Of a stretch of 64,000 nucleotides of DNA, positions 22,545-32,709 are shown piece by piece (position 1 is the first letter of the stretch; each line of letters opens with the position of its first letter). Origin of the DNA: Alternaria dauci (taxonomy: Eukaryota; Ascomycota; Dothideomycetes; Pleosporales; Pleosporaceae); NCBI RefSeq assembly GCF_042100115.1, contig NC_091278.1, forward strand, positions 2,604,001-2,668,000, written 5' to 3'. The notes beneath the pieces were generated by a model. It saw only the letters and a program-made list of their open reading frames with translations, was not told the DNA's origin and ran no database searches. The translations under genes were made by a program, and so were the position numbers.

Positions 22545-22552
22545 GTTTTTTG
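22500..22552 (-). promoter_or_regulatory. -1 ribosomal frameshift signal between gag and pol
   Basis: In the gag frame the codons TCA AAA AAC precede the TAG stop, giving the slippery heptamer A-AAA-AAC at 22551-22545. A -1 slip enters the pol frame, which stays open to the protease. Immediately downstream, TAGGA/TCCTA, GCC/GGC and CCAG/CTGG pair as one interrupted hairpin (22544-22500). The upper stem starts six nucleotides after the heptamer, the usual spacer. Confidence 0.8.
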
Positions 22553-24482
22553 ACTGCTTACCTTTCCTGTACTTAGGAAAGTAGCCTGTGTCATTCTTTG
22601 AGCTGTAGTGCGTCAAGCACCTGTCGTCGTAACAGAAGCTCCAATGAATGTTCTGGTGAGGTATCTCCTCCCTGGTGATCCTCTTCCTTGGTTGAGCCTT
22701 CTTGGCCTCGTGAATCTCACAATCTGCTACCTCGCAGATGTTTGATGATAGGGTGCGATGGTAATAGTCATCCACCTTGTGTGCTTCCTTGAGCTGCTTG
22801 CGATGGAAGTCACACCCGTTCCTGCATTGCATCCATAGAAGTCTGTAGTGGATCTCCACTTTCTCTGGTTCGTGTAGATGGCAGATGTCTGCTAGACATT
22901 CGTCTGCCCAGAGGTTCAGGTGGCAGCACCGGTCCTGGTCTGTCCTGCAATCCTCCTTATCTTGCTTATGGAACTCGCAATTTATCTTGCAGTCATACCA
23001 ACACAAATCCTTGTGATCCTTGGTATCTTCTACTTCGTGGGCTTCTTGGTCCTCGACCTCAGCCATTGGATCATCGAAGTAGGGTTGTTGGTGTATCGCC
23101 TGATACCCAATTTCTTCGGCATTCGGGCCGGTAATCATGATTCGTTCGCGAACCGTGCATTCGTCGGCGTAGTGTGTCTTGTTACCACATACCCAACATT
23201 GGTTGTTGGCTAATCGTTCCATCACGATGGTGCCTTTGACCTTCCAGTCAGTCTTCTTTGGCTGGCCCATGGTGAGAACTTCGTTGTCCGGTTTAACTCT
23301 TGGGACGATTTCGTAGCCTTCCTTATCCTCCAAGCGTGCCTCCTCGTATAGGTCTAAGTCGCTTAGGTTGTCATCCGGCTCTATCCCGGCCGGGTAAGGC
23401 GTGCCTTGTCTGATCATCCGGATCTTGATAGCTGCCTGTTTGACTTGTTCTTCTTCGCAATCCCTAGCGAAGTGTCCTGTCTTCCCGCATCGGAGACATG
23501 CTTTGTTGTCGTAACGCCGCTGGCGTTCTTCCTTGGAGAGACCGTCGTGTCTTTTACCTCCTCGGGTTTTCTTGTCTTTGGCCTTCTCTTGTACCTTGCC
23601 GGTCATGATGGCGTCGCCATCCCTGTCGAATCTACCACGCTGTTTCTTCATGTTGGGCAGGTTGGGTCGGAAGTATTTCTTCTGATCGTTTCGTTCCCAC
23701 AACCTGTTGTCGATACGCGTGGCTAGCTCAATCAGAGCGTGTAGTGTCCCGGGCTTATCGTGGTGTACAAGGCCGTCCTTGACATTCTCTTTGAGGCCTG
23801 CTTCGAATACCGTTCGAAGTGCCGCATCATCCCAATCGATCCGTGCTTGTAGTTGCTTGAATTCCGCCGTGTATGCCGATACTGACGAGGTCTGCCTCAG
23901 GCGAGTGATCTTCTTCTCTGCCTGGTTCTGAGCGTCTACTTCTCCGAAGATGCGTCCCATCTCTTGCTTAAACTCTGTCCAACTTGCGAACAAGGTACGG
24001 GTTCCTTCTTTGGTGCCCATGTGTTCTGCATCCAGCAGATAGTCGTCCACATAGGGTTGCATCCAATTGGAAGCCTTATCCTTCATGTATGTACTGGCCA
24101 TGAGGATCTTTTCCTGGTCGTTGGGTACCTCGTTATACTCGCAGTACAGGTCGATGTTGGTGAGAAATACTCGTAGCTTTTCTCGTTCTCCACCGTATTT
24201 CTCTGGTGACGCTATCTTGGGTTTCTTTGTAGCAACGGGTCGTTCGTTAGGGGTCATCATCAGTTGCCCTGCAAGCTGATTGATCATTGCCTGCATCTCA
24301 GCAATCTGCTGAGCCTGCGTGGTTGTGTGTTGCCTAAGATTCCTGAGCTCGGTGACGTTAGGGTTCTCTCCCTCGTCATCGGATGCTTCCAGCATCTCAT
24401 CATTTTCTGGGGTAGGGCGTGCTGGCGTCGAGGGTCCCTGACCCTGAGCCCTGTTGTTCTGCGCGTTTCCCTGATGAGCCAT
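22542..24482 (-). CDS. gag: Gypsy Gag with two zinc knuckles and five C-C-H repeats, 646 aa
   Basis: The start ATG lies in AACAATGG. After a disordered N-terminus and a short coiled coil comes the retrotransposon gag core (REKLRVFLTNIDLYCEYNEV, FASWTEFKQEMGRIFGEVDA, TSSVSAYTAEFKQLQARI). A basic stretch leads to CLRCGKTGHFARDC and, about 100 residues later, CWVCGNKTHYADEC, both C-x2-C-x4-H-x4-C knuckles that bind RNA. The C-terminal 160 residues, which ordinary Gags lack, carry five C-x3/4-C-x2-H units (residues about 498-505, 529-537, 553-560, 583-591, 617-625). Gag forms the virus-like particle; the function of the extra cysteine repeats is unknown. It ends at the frameshift site. Confidence 0.93.
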   Translation of the reverse strand: MAHQGNAQNNRAQGQGPSTPARPTPENDEMLEASDDEGENPNVTELRNLRQHTTTQAQQIAEMQAMINQLAGQLMMTPNERPVATKKPKIASPEKYGGEREKLRVFLTNIDLYCEYNEVPNDQEKILMASTYMKDKASNWMQPYVDDYLLDAEHMGTKEGTRTLFASWTEFKQEMGRIFGEVDAQNQAEKKITRLRQTSSVSAYTAEFKQLQARIDWDDAALRTVFEAGLKENVKDGLVHHDKPGTLHALIELATRIDNRLWERNDQKKYFRPNLPNMKKQRGRFDRDGDAIMTGKVQEKAKDKKTRGGKRHDGLSKEERQRRYDNKACLRCGKTGHFARDCEEEQVKQAAIKIRMIRQGTPYPAGIEPDDNLSDLDLYEEARLEDKEGYEIVPRVKPDNEVLTMGQPKKTDWKVKGTIVMERLANNQCWVCGNKTHYADECTVRERIMITGPNAEEIGYQAIHQQPYFDDPMAEVEDQEAHEVEDTKDHKDLCWYDCKINCEFHKQDKEDCRTDQDRCCHLNLWADECLADICHLHEPEKVEIHYRLLWMQCRNGCDFHRKQLKEAHKVDDYYHRTLSSNICEVADCEIHEAKKAQPRKRITREEIPHQNIHWSFCYDDRCLTHYSSKNDTGYFPKYRKGKQSKN

Positions 24483-24535
24483 TGTTGAATCTTAATCGGG
24501 CTGTCCTGTTGGTTAAACGTCCACTGATATCCAAG

Positions 24536-24545
24536 GTGGTCAAAG
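24536..24545 (-). promoter_or_regulatory. Primer-binding site, candidate Tf1-like self-priming
   Basis: Two bases after the 5' LTR, the minus strand reads TTGACCAC. It is not a TGG-starting tRNA complement. Its 8-nt complement GTGGTCAA occurs on the minus strand inside the LTR (24744-24751), about 37 nt downstream of the start of the TATAAG box, that is near the predicted transcript 5' end. Confidence 0.45.
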
Positions 24546-25020
24546 TGTTACACGGGGTTAGGCTATACTTCTCTAAGCTCGGTCCGTACTAAGGCGAGAT
24601 AGATATTGGCGATAGTCCGTGAGGTAGCGTATGGAATGATCAGGTGGAAAAGAGTTATCGTTGTAACCAAAGAATAACGCTACCAATTCTATAAACGATA
24701 GAATAACTAGTTGACAATCTGTGTAAGAGATGAACTATTTGAGTTGACCACAACGAGTGTAATAATGAGATCCAATACATTCTTATACCCCTGGCCTTAG
24801 GTCCTGTCCTCCTTGCCCTCCCTTCCAAGAGGGAGGCCTGGGAGGGCCGTGGCCTCCCGATCCTCACTGGCCTCCCGGAGGCCAGGTCTTGGCGGGATGC
24901 CATTCCTTTCACGTGATCTGGGCCCCGCCCTAGATCCACTTTCGTCCAACGTGTCCGCCCGATGGTCTTCCTTCATGCGACCTGCATGAAAGGAAGGCAA
25001 TTCCTTGTTACCTTGTAACA
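24546..25020 (-). repeat. 5' LTR and promoter of the young gypsy element, 475 bp
   Basis: Nearly identical to the 3' LTR. On the minus strand a GGGTATAAG box (about 24790-24782) is the likely promoter, with transcription expected to start about 30 nt further on. The right border is followed by the target duplication GATAT. Confidence 0.93.
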
Positions 25021-26499
25021 GATATATAAGATAATATAAGACTTATAAGATAACTATAATACTTATTAAGTATATAGCTTAGGTACTAAACCCTTCTAGC
25101 TTAGTATATTTAACTTAATCTTAGTATAAAACTCTAGTAGTTAATTTAAAGATTTTACTTTATTCTTATATAACCTCTTATAATATTATATTAATCTTCT
25201 AATTATACTATTATACTAACCTTATCTATTATACTTACTTATTCCTAAGAACTAACTCTTAGGTTATCTAAGGATAACCTTTATAATAGTATCTATACGT
25301 CTTATATACTCTATATTAGTAATAATAGTACTAGAGTCTATAACCTTATATTAAGCTTTAATAGAATAGCTTCTAGGTTATATAGGACTAGTTTAGTACC
25401 TCTAAAGCCTACCTTAATATTCTCTACTATTAAAGACTATTTAAAAGCTAGCTTAAATACTTAGAGGAAGGATTCTTTACTAATAAAATTAACGTAGTTA
25501 CGTACTAAGGCTAAGATCTAGTTACTATACCTACGCTTTAGTAGTGTAAAGTAACTAATATTAAGAGGCTATAGTAGGTGTAATAAATATAGAGGTATAT
25601 AGTAAAGGATAATATTCTTCTCCTTATAAAGATCTTAGAATTTAAGTAAACTATAGCTCTTATACTTATTAACTATAAGTCGCTAGTATATACCTATAGT
25701 ACTTAACTTTATATACTTATTAAAGAACTTTAACTAGGTAAGAGTAAGCTAATTATTTATCTAGCTATTAGGGCTTACTTTAAGGATCTAATTACGTAGT
25801 AGGTCTTTAAACTAGACGTTAATAAGTATACTACCTATAAAGATAATAAAGGGTAGGAGTAGGTAACCTATAGCCCTAACGCCTTAGATAATAGTAACCT
25901 ACTTATAGTTACCTAGCTAGATTATCTTCTTTTTCCTTAATCCTTCTAAGCTTATAATAACTATCTATAATATAACCTTACTTATTATAAAGCTAGTCTT
26001 ATTAAAGTTAGAGATATTACTATCTATAATCTTTTATTTTAGTTTTATCTTTTATATTAAATTAAACTAGTACTAGATAGCTATAAGATCTTTATAAGTA
26101 GCTTACTAATAGTTATATCGTTAGCTCTAGTACTTCTAGAGCTTAGGAGTTTACTTAATAAAGTTATTAACTTAGTTCTTACTAATAAGGTTACTACTTT
26201 TTAATTAAAGAAATCTATCTACTATTTCTTATATAATAGACTTTAAGGGTATAAGACTTTATATAGACTACTTAAGAATACTCTAAACTATAACTTCCTC
26301 TTTTAGTTTTATTATATACTTGAAGTTTACTTTAAAGTTATATTATATATACTTTCTAGTATAATAGTTAATTTATATACTTTTAGGTATATTATATATT
26401 ATTATAGCTTAATTAATACTATATACGTAATATACTTTAATATTAAAAATAGTAAATTAAAAATTAACTTTAGTATATATCTTTTAAGATTATTATAGT

Positions 26500-27640
26500 T
26501 AAGATATTATATAATTACTATATATAAGTAGTATACTAGTTTAGTATTATTAACTTACTTAGGTTACTAACTTACTTAAGAAATATATTATAGCTATATA
26601 TAGTAAAACTAAGTATTTAGGAAATATACCTTTACTATAATTTATTAAAGTATCTTTTAATTATATTATACTTATATCTTTTACTAGTATATTTATTATT
26701 TAAATAGCTATCTACTTAGGCTAGTATACCCTCTTTAGTATAAAGCCCTTTAACTTATTAAATATAAATAATATAAGCCCTATATATACTTAGGAGCTAA
26801 ATCTAGTAGTTAATAAAGAGCTAAAAGAGTAAATACCTTTAATACTCTAAATTTTTAGTAATAGTAAATCTCTTAGCTAGTACCTTATTAAGAGGTCTAA
26901 GGTTAGTAATATTTTTATAGAAGTAACTTATAATAAAGCTAAAATATAGTATCTAAAGAGGGTTATAAAGTATAAAGAGATTATCTTTACTAATACTTAT
27001 TACTTTATTAATCTTCTTATATTTAGTTACTTTACTTACTAAACTTTTAGTAAGTAGAGTAAAGAGACTTAAAGATAGCTATACTACTAATTTATTAATT
27101 TTAAAAAAATACTTAAAGTTTAATATCTTAGGCTTAAAGAGAAGAAGTTTAAAGAGATACTATAAAAATAAAAAAAATAAAGTATAGATAGTATTAATAT
27201 TAATATTCCTCTAACTAAAGTAAATTATTAAATAGTAATAACTATATTATAAGTAACTAGTTAGTTATTCTTAGGAAAAGGTAGTAGAAGTAGTAATAGT
27301 AAAAGTAGTAGTAGTAGAAGTAGTAGTAGTTATAAAAGATAGTTATAAAAGTTATAAAAAGTAAATATAGTAAAAGATAGTAGAAGATAGTAAAAGAGAG
27401 TAAAAGATAGTATATATATTAGAAGCTTAAATCTTATAGTCTTAAGTCTATATATAATACTATTATATATCTTTAGCATCTAGTGTTTATAATATGCTAT
27501 TTATATACTAGTAGTAATAAATATAAGCTTATATAAGCCTATAGTTACTTAGTTAATACTTTATCTTAAAAAAAGTCTCTAAATATACTATAATAATAAT
27601 TAAAAAAAAGTCTATAAAAGCTAAAGCTCTATAAGATATA
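26500..27640 (+). repeat. Repeat family B, RIPed copy 1
   Basis: About 26700-27260 and 27470-27630 align with 59100-59660 and 59830-59980 in the same orientation, differing mostly by transitions. Its left edge (about 26500-26600, with two copies of ACTTACTTAGGTTACTA-type sequence) recurs inverted at 17075-17170. It may be a decayed DNA transposon with inverted termini; the transposase class is not recognisable. Confidence 0.6.
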
Positions 27641-27759
27641 TTATAAGAATAAAGTATTATCTTTAGATTAAATACTAGAGTCTTATATATAGTTAAATAT
27701 ACTAAACTATAAAGGTTTAGTATCTAAGCTATATACTTATAAGTATTATACTTAGTATT

Positions 27760-27842
27760 AAGTGTATAAGTACTTATTTTTAAGTATATAAGTACTTATT
27801 ATTAAGTATATAAGTACTTAGTATTAAGTGTATAAGTACTTA
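27760..27842. repeat. Tandem repeat, 22-bp unit, about 3.8 copies
   Basis: Units of the form AAGTRTATAAGTACTTATTATT start at 27760, 27782, 27804 and 27826. Each holds the palindrome AAGTACTT. It lies just right of family B. Confidence 0.8.
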
Positions 27843-28509
27843 CTAATAAATAATATAGTATCTAGCTATAGTTATTAGCTAACTAGTCCTACTTATTACT
27901 AAGTACCTATAACTAAACTAGTATATCTTACTTACTACTAAGTAGTTATATAATTAAGATATAGTAGTTATACTATAATCCTTTAACTATATTACTTAAT
28001 CTTCTAAAGTAATTACCTTTACCCTTATCTCTTCTTAGGTATAGATTATAATAAGAAGTAACTCTAGTTAAATAAGAGTAGATATTAAGACTCTTTAAAA
28101 TATAATATACTTCCTCTACCCTAGACTTAATATATCCTAGCTTATTTATAATTAACTTTCTAAATATAAATACTCTTTATCTTAGCTATCTTATAAGGTA
28201 ATTTTAACTTCTTACTAATTTTTTATAATAAGTAAGGCTTTACTATATAATAGTGCCTTTAAACTTAAACTTAAACTATCTTATCTTTACTTAAACTCCT
28301 TTAGATAAGTTTATTATCTTTAGTAATCCTCTAATTACTTATATATCTTAATATAAGGGAGTATTCCTACCTCGAGGATACTAGGCCTAGTTAGGCCTAG
28401 CTCCTCTCTTAGCTCTCTCTCCTCTTACTATATCTTCCTCCCTTCCCTCTTCCTCTCTTCTAGAGGTTATCTACTATTCTCTATTCTAAATATAAGCTAC
28501 CTTTGTAAC

Positions 28510-29120
28510 TAGCTCACCCTTCTATACGTGACGTCTGCCTTACACTTAAGCTTATCTTTATAATCTTATAGCCTGTTAGTAGTAGGTGTTTCCTAGTTAT
28601 AAACTCTTTTGTTGTTAGAGAGTTCTCTCTAACGCTTCCTAGTTTCCTTAGCGATGTCGACGAAAGATAAACAGCTAAGTGCTAGGTCCTGTTAGACATG
28701 CTCGCCGAAGAGCACATATGCTGTTTTAGGCTTGCGGGGTGCATTAAAATCTAGCCGCAGGTGTCGTCGATACGGTCTGGTCGCATGCGCTGCCTGCTAC
28801 AAGGATCGTGGCGTTAGTTCGATATGTTTCACAGCAGCGGGTAGCCCATCGGATGACAGAAGAACGTTTCTGTCACATACTAGATGAGATGCGCTTAAGG
28901 TACCATTTTCGCGAATTGCGCGCTGAAGCTTTCGGCGATCGCCCACTTTGAAGCCTAACTCTACTAAGTCAGCTTCCGTGATTGCTGTGACAGTCTCCCA
29001 GTCCTCAAAGCGGTTCTCTCGTAGGCGCCCCTCGTATTGGCCAAGTTTAAGCCGGTTGAGTGTCGTACTAAGCTCGAATGAATCGATGCTACGCTCCGCC
29101 GAAGGTACACAAACCTCCAT
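28510..29120 (-). pseudogene. SAM-domain plus HMG-box gene, decayed
   Basis: From the ATG at 29120 an ORF of 107 codons encodes a SAM domain (LNRLKLGQYEGRLRENRFED, then ITEADLVELGFKVGDRRKLQ). After its stop, the same strand continues with the beginning of an HMG box (about 28760-28690): basic RPYRRH, NAPRKPKTAYVLFGEHV and LSFVDIAKE, broken by several stops of the kind RIP makes from CAG or TGG codons. SAM+HMG-box proteins are known in fungi as presumed DNA-binding proteins. The 3' part fades into the AT block. A working truncated SAM-only protein is possible but less likely. Confidence 0.65.
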
Positions 29121-30182
29121 TTCGACTCATAAACGTTAGCAACGATACTTGCTGACAAACAGGGTGTTGACAGGTCTGGTCGTACGCGCTGTCTACAGTA
29201 CTGTAAGGATCACCATGTTACAATGAATTCGTGGCGATTGACTCGAAAACTTATCGTCCGTAAAGTTCTTACTTAGCAGCTTGATTGGGCGCGAAGCGGC
29301 TAAATGGGCGAAGGCCTTGGTGGCACTAGCAGGGCGGAAGAAAGCCGACCGCCTCTAGGCCGATCCGTGCTTAGCGGACAACTCTAGACAGCGATTTCCT
29401 TTATTTGCCAACGTGAAGGCGCAGCAATTTCGTAAATGGCCGCATCTCCGCCTCCACGACGCTCCGCTCGGCTGCGTTCTTCATCTTTGGCGTCCTCCAA
29501 ACGCTTTGTGTTCCAGACCGCGACAACTAGGCAAGTGTTTCAGGAAACGCTTGTCGCAATAGGGGTAACCGTATGAGAATATGATGGCTTCTGTATCTGC
29601 GATCTCGATGAACAAGCCATTGAACAAGATTATCCAAATGTATGCGACTTTGGCGATAGGTTCCAACATATTCTAAAAGAATGCTGAGAGACTGGGAGAA
29701 GGCTATCGGGATCAGCCGGGAACCGCAGGCAGAGGTCGCGGAAAGATGCTGGGTACTGGTAGGTGATTGGTTCGAAAAAAGTTCCGAGAAATTCGGTCGA
29801 AGCTCGAATGGCTAAGGATTTTATCACTCCAATTTTCCATCAGTCTGACGTCATTTAACTAGATTGGCCGGCTTTGGTTCAAGACTTCTTTCGTTTTGAG
29901 AATGCTCGGTGTCGCGTCATACTATGTAAGTTCACTCGTGTATAAACGTGTCGTCGTTTGGTAGTCCTTGATCTAACGGCATAGAAATCTACCTCCCGCG
30001 TTCAAGGCAATCGGCTATAAACTTAAAGAATAACACTATAACTGCAAAATCCTTCTGAATAGATACGGCAGTTCCCTTATGCGTAAAGTAACCGTTCTGC
30101 AGCCAGTGCGATAAGAACAACCGTCTGCGTCAGGAAGGCGCGGGATAAGTCTAGACGATATCAGCCGGAAGAAGCATCGTCT
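29121..30182. other. Intergenic, about 1.06 kb
   Basis: GC-balanced, no gene supported. At 29176-29221 there is a diverged copy of a segment in the SAM/HMG pseudogene (28770-28815). Just upstream of the next gene, in another frame, lies a short CSQC-containing stretch (about 30100-30150) that might be a ruined zinc cluster. Confidence 0.4.
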
Positions 30183-31781
30183 ATGTCTAGTCCTACAGGT
30201 AGCGACAAAGGCAAGAGAATGGCCATTAAAGGTGGTCAAAGAGTGCAGGCGAGGGAGAATCAAAGCCGTTACCCAGAAGAGTTCGAACGGAGACATAGTC
30301 AGACCGAGATACAGTTCGACTATCCTTCTACTACCTTGTCCTCCAATTCATTCACACCATCGCGTGGCATCCAACAATCACCGAAATCACCGCTCCAAGG
30401 TCGAGACTCGAGGAGCTCTATGGATGGCATATTCGTACCGCGCCTCCTGCGATGTAACTCCCAGAAGGACACTCGCTACTCACAAAAGCTAATCCCTCTT
30501 ACATACGATGAGGCATTGCTCTTCCACCACTTTATCGCGCATCTCGGTCGCTGGTTCGACTGTACCGACGCCTCGCGCAATTTCACGCTAAGAGTACCAG
30601 AGAAGGCTAGGCAATGCCCTATTCTTTGTCACGCAGTCCTTTGCTTCGCAGGGCGCCATTGCAGGGAAGACAAGACTTCTGAGGCTGCATATCAGCGCTG
30701 CATCACTCTGCTTATCGATCGCCTCAATGAGGACTCTGCAAGCTATGACGATATGTTGCTTTCAGCCGTATTGATATTGCATTTCGCTGACCAGCTCAAT
30801 GGTGGGTTTTCTACATCGCCATCCGCTTCAACCCCCACGTCTAACGTTCTCTAGTCCCATCCCGCACGGGTTCGTGCGACAAACATCATTTGGCAGGTAC
30901 TTCGAGCATTCTCCGTGCTTCACAAGACACTCGTTTCGTCGATCCCTCGGTACCTACATTCCGCGAGGCTGCCTTCTGGGTTTACGTCAGGCAATGTCTC
31001 TACAACGCTACCATTAATCAGCAACCGCTGGATATTGACTTCTCACTTCAGCTTTATCCTGCTCCAGATTCTATGCAAGACCTGTACCCTTTGGCCTGGT
31101 TGAGGTTGGAGACAGCCTGGAGCAATCAGCTGCTATGGCACACTGCTTTCGTGGCTAACTTTTGCTTTCGAGGTACTGGAACACAAAGCGAGTCAGCTCC
31201 CAGAATCTGTCAGTGGCAAGAGCTGTGGGAAACAATACAGACATGGCAAAATAGCAGGCCAAGGAGTTTTGATCCAATTGGATCGGGCCCATCTGTGGAT
31301 GGGTCTGTGTTTCCCGACATATGGTTCATTGCAGACTGGCACGGTAAGCCTAAGGCAAGTAACTTCTAGTCTCACTACTCACTCAGCAAGCAGCAATCTC
31401 ATTTATCTTTTATCACTTCTCATGTATCTTACTTCTCAGATACAAGCCGGGGCTAGAGTTTGCGACCCATTATGTGCATGGCAAACTGTCACATTCAGAC
31501 GTACGTCATCGAGGCTGACGCACTCTTGTTTGCCAAACTGACTCTATCAGACTCAGATCTTAGATCATGCACGAGCAATATGTTCTGCCTGCAAGTCATC
31601 GTTGGAGAATGCACAGCTACAAGTCATACTTTGCAGTACGGTCTTCATCTGGGGCCCTCTGATGTCCAACTCAGAAGAGCGGGATGAGTTGATCCATCTA
31701 TTGAGAATCTTCGAGCAAACGCATTCGTGGCGGACTTCCTGGATTATCAATGCGCTAAAAGCAGAGTGGGGTATAAATTGA
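30183..31781 (+). CDS. ARCA-like fungal-specific transcription factor domain protein, 4 exons, 482 aa
   Basis: Exons 30183-30801, 30855-31343, 31391-31500 and 31551-31781; introns of 53, 47 and 50 bp; all joins keep frame. Residues 1-95 are polar and disordered. From about 100 the fungal-specific regulatory domain is recognisable: LTYDEALLFHHFIAHLGRWF, ILCHAVLCFAGRHC, LNVPSRTGSCDKHHLAGTS across splice 1, DPSVPTFREAAFWVYVRQCL, WFIADWHAAISFIFYHFSCI across splice 2, and a C-terminus ending HSWRTSWIINALKAEWGIN. Such proteins normally begin with a Zn(II)2Cys6 cluster; none is in frame here, so this is either a cluster-less paralogue or one whose 5' exon is lost. Targets unknown. Confidence 0.8.
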
Positions 31782-32709
31782 TTGTGTTAACTAATTTAAA
31801 GATAAACTTAGGAAACATCTAAAACCTAAGTACAAGAGTCACTAGCTAACACCTAGTAATACGCCTCTATACACAGCTAAGATTAGTGAGCTATTGAACA
31901 GATATACTGTAGTTATATTGCTCATGCAACGTACGTTTTTAAAATTACAAGTTTTAGTGTTTCTCAGCTATAAAAAAAGCTATTGCACGAAACCTTTTAA
32001 AACACGCTATAAACACCTAATTGTTAGGAACTCTCTCTCGCAGGGAATTCAACTAAGGCTATCCTAGTTATTTTTTGCACACACACTCCCAAAGTCCTGC
32101 AAGCGCTTGAGTTTCAGTTTAGCGGTATCGCCTGGTAAATCTTCGTTCGACATCTTTGCAAGTCGTGGGAAGCTAGGCGGGCTGCGTGATAGAGGGTGCT
32201 AGGAAAAGTTGAAGGCGGAGTGGCTTGTTGATGTGATGCTAAACGAGTTTACGAGCTAGTCAAAGCTGTTTGTTGCACCACATCACGAAGTTGCACGATA
32301 GCTTTCGCGTAGACCAGTCGCAGTTTAAAAGCTGGGCGCTTCTGTTAACTCAGCCACAGCCTCACAACTGCGGGGGTCAACAACGGAATTGTGGCTCGTG
32401 GCGCGTCGAACGCGAAACCGCAGCGATATCAAGCAGAAAACAGCCGTGGCTCCTGCAAGGCCTTATGTCGCCTAGCGTCCGAGGGTCCTGTTCTGGTATC
32501 TTTTGTCAAGATGGTATTGACACAGAATACGTCTCATCAAAGTGGCGTTTGTAGTTTCTCATAAAGATGATATCAATTCTTAGGTGATGAGTGAGTCGTT
32601 GCAGATCTAGTTTTCAGAAGCAACCCGTCGCGGCCAGGTACCTATTGTATATCTATGTTCGTAGACCAAATCAAAGTTATTGTGCTCTCGTTGCCTGCCC
32701 ACTGTAACT
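31782..32709. other. Intergenic, 0.93 kb
   Basis: 3' flanks of two convergent genes, slightly AT-biased at 31790-32060 but not RIP-like. ORFs present lack protein character. Nothing else seen. Confidence 0.4.

Larger units (their letters stand above)
17852..25020 (-). mobile_element. Young, intact Ty3/gypsy chromodomain retrotransposon, 7.17 kb
   Basis: Full-length element on the minus strand with two LTRs (17852-18325 and 24546-25020) differing at only about eight or nine positions. It is bounded by a perfect 5-bp duplication GATAT (17847-17851 and 25021-25025). Gene order is gag, then pol as protease, RT, RNase H, integrase and chromodomain. A purine tract (AAGAGGGGGG on the minus strand, about 18328-18340) precedes the 3' LTR. 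Both long ORFs are open and GC-balanced although RIPed DNA lies on both sides, so it inserted after the neighbours were mutated and has itself escaped RIP. The chromodomain places it with chromoviruses such as Tf1 and MAGGY (family inference). Confidence 0.95.
25021..28560. repeat. RIP-degraded AT-rich block, right of the young gypsy element
   Basis: TpA-dominated sequence with stops in every frame. It contains repeat family B (about 26500-27640), AGT-rich simple repeats (about 27290-27420) and a 22-bp tandem array (27760-27842). The stretch 25021-26500 looks like old coding repeat sequence, but I cannot assign the element type. Composition recovers after about 28380. Confidence 0.8.

Noticed and set aside
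26700..27260. Assignment of family B to pogo/Fot-type DNA transposons
   Set aside because: The decayed frame resembles the order of a transposase C-terminus only vaguely; not enough to name it.
27760..27842. CRISPR-like array
   Set aside because: Head-to-tail 22-bp units without spacers in a eukaryotic AT-rich block; an ordinary tandem repeat.
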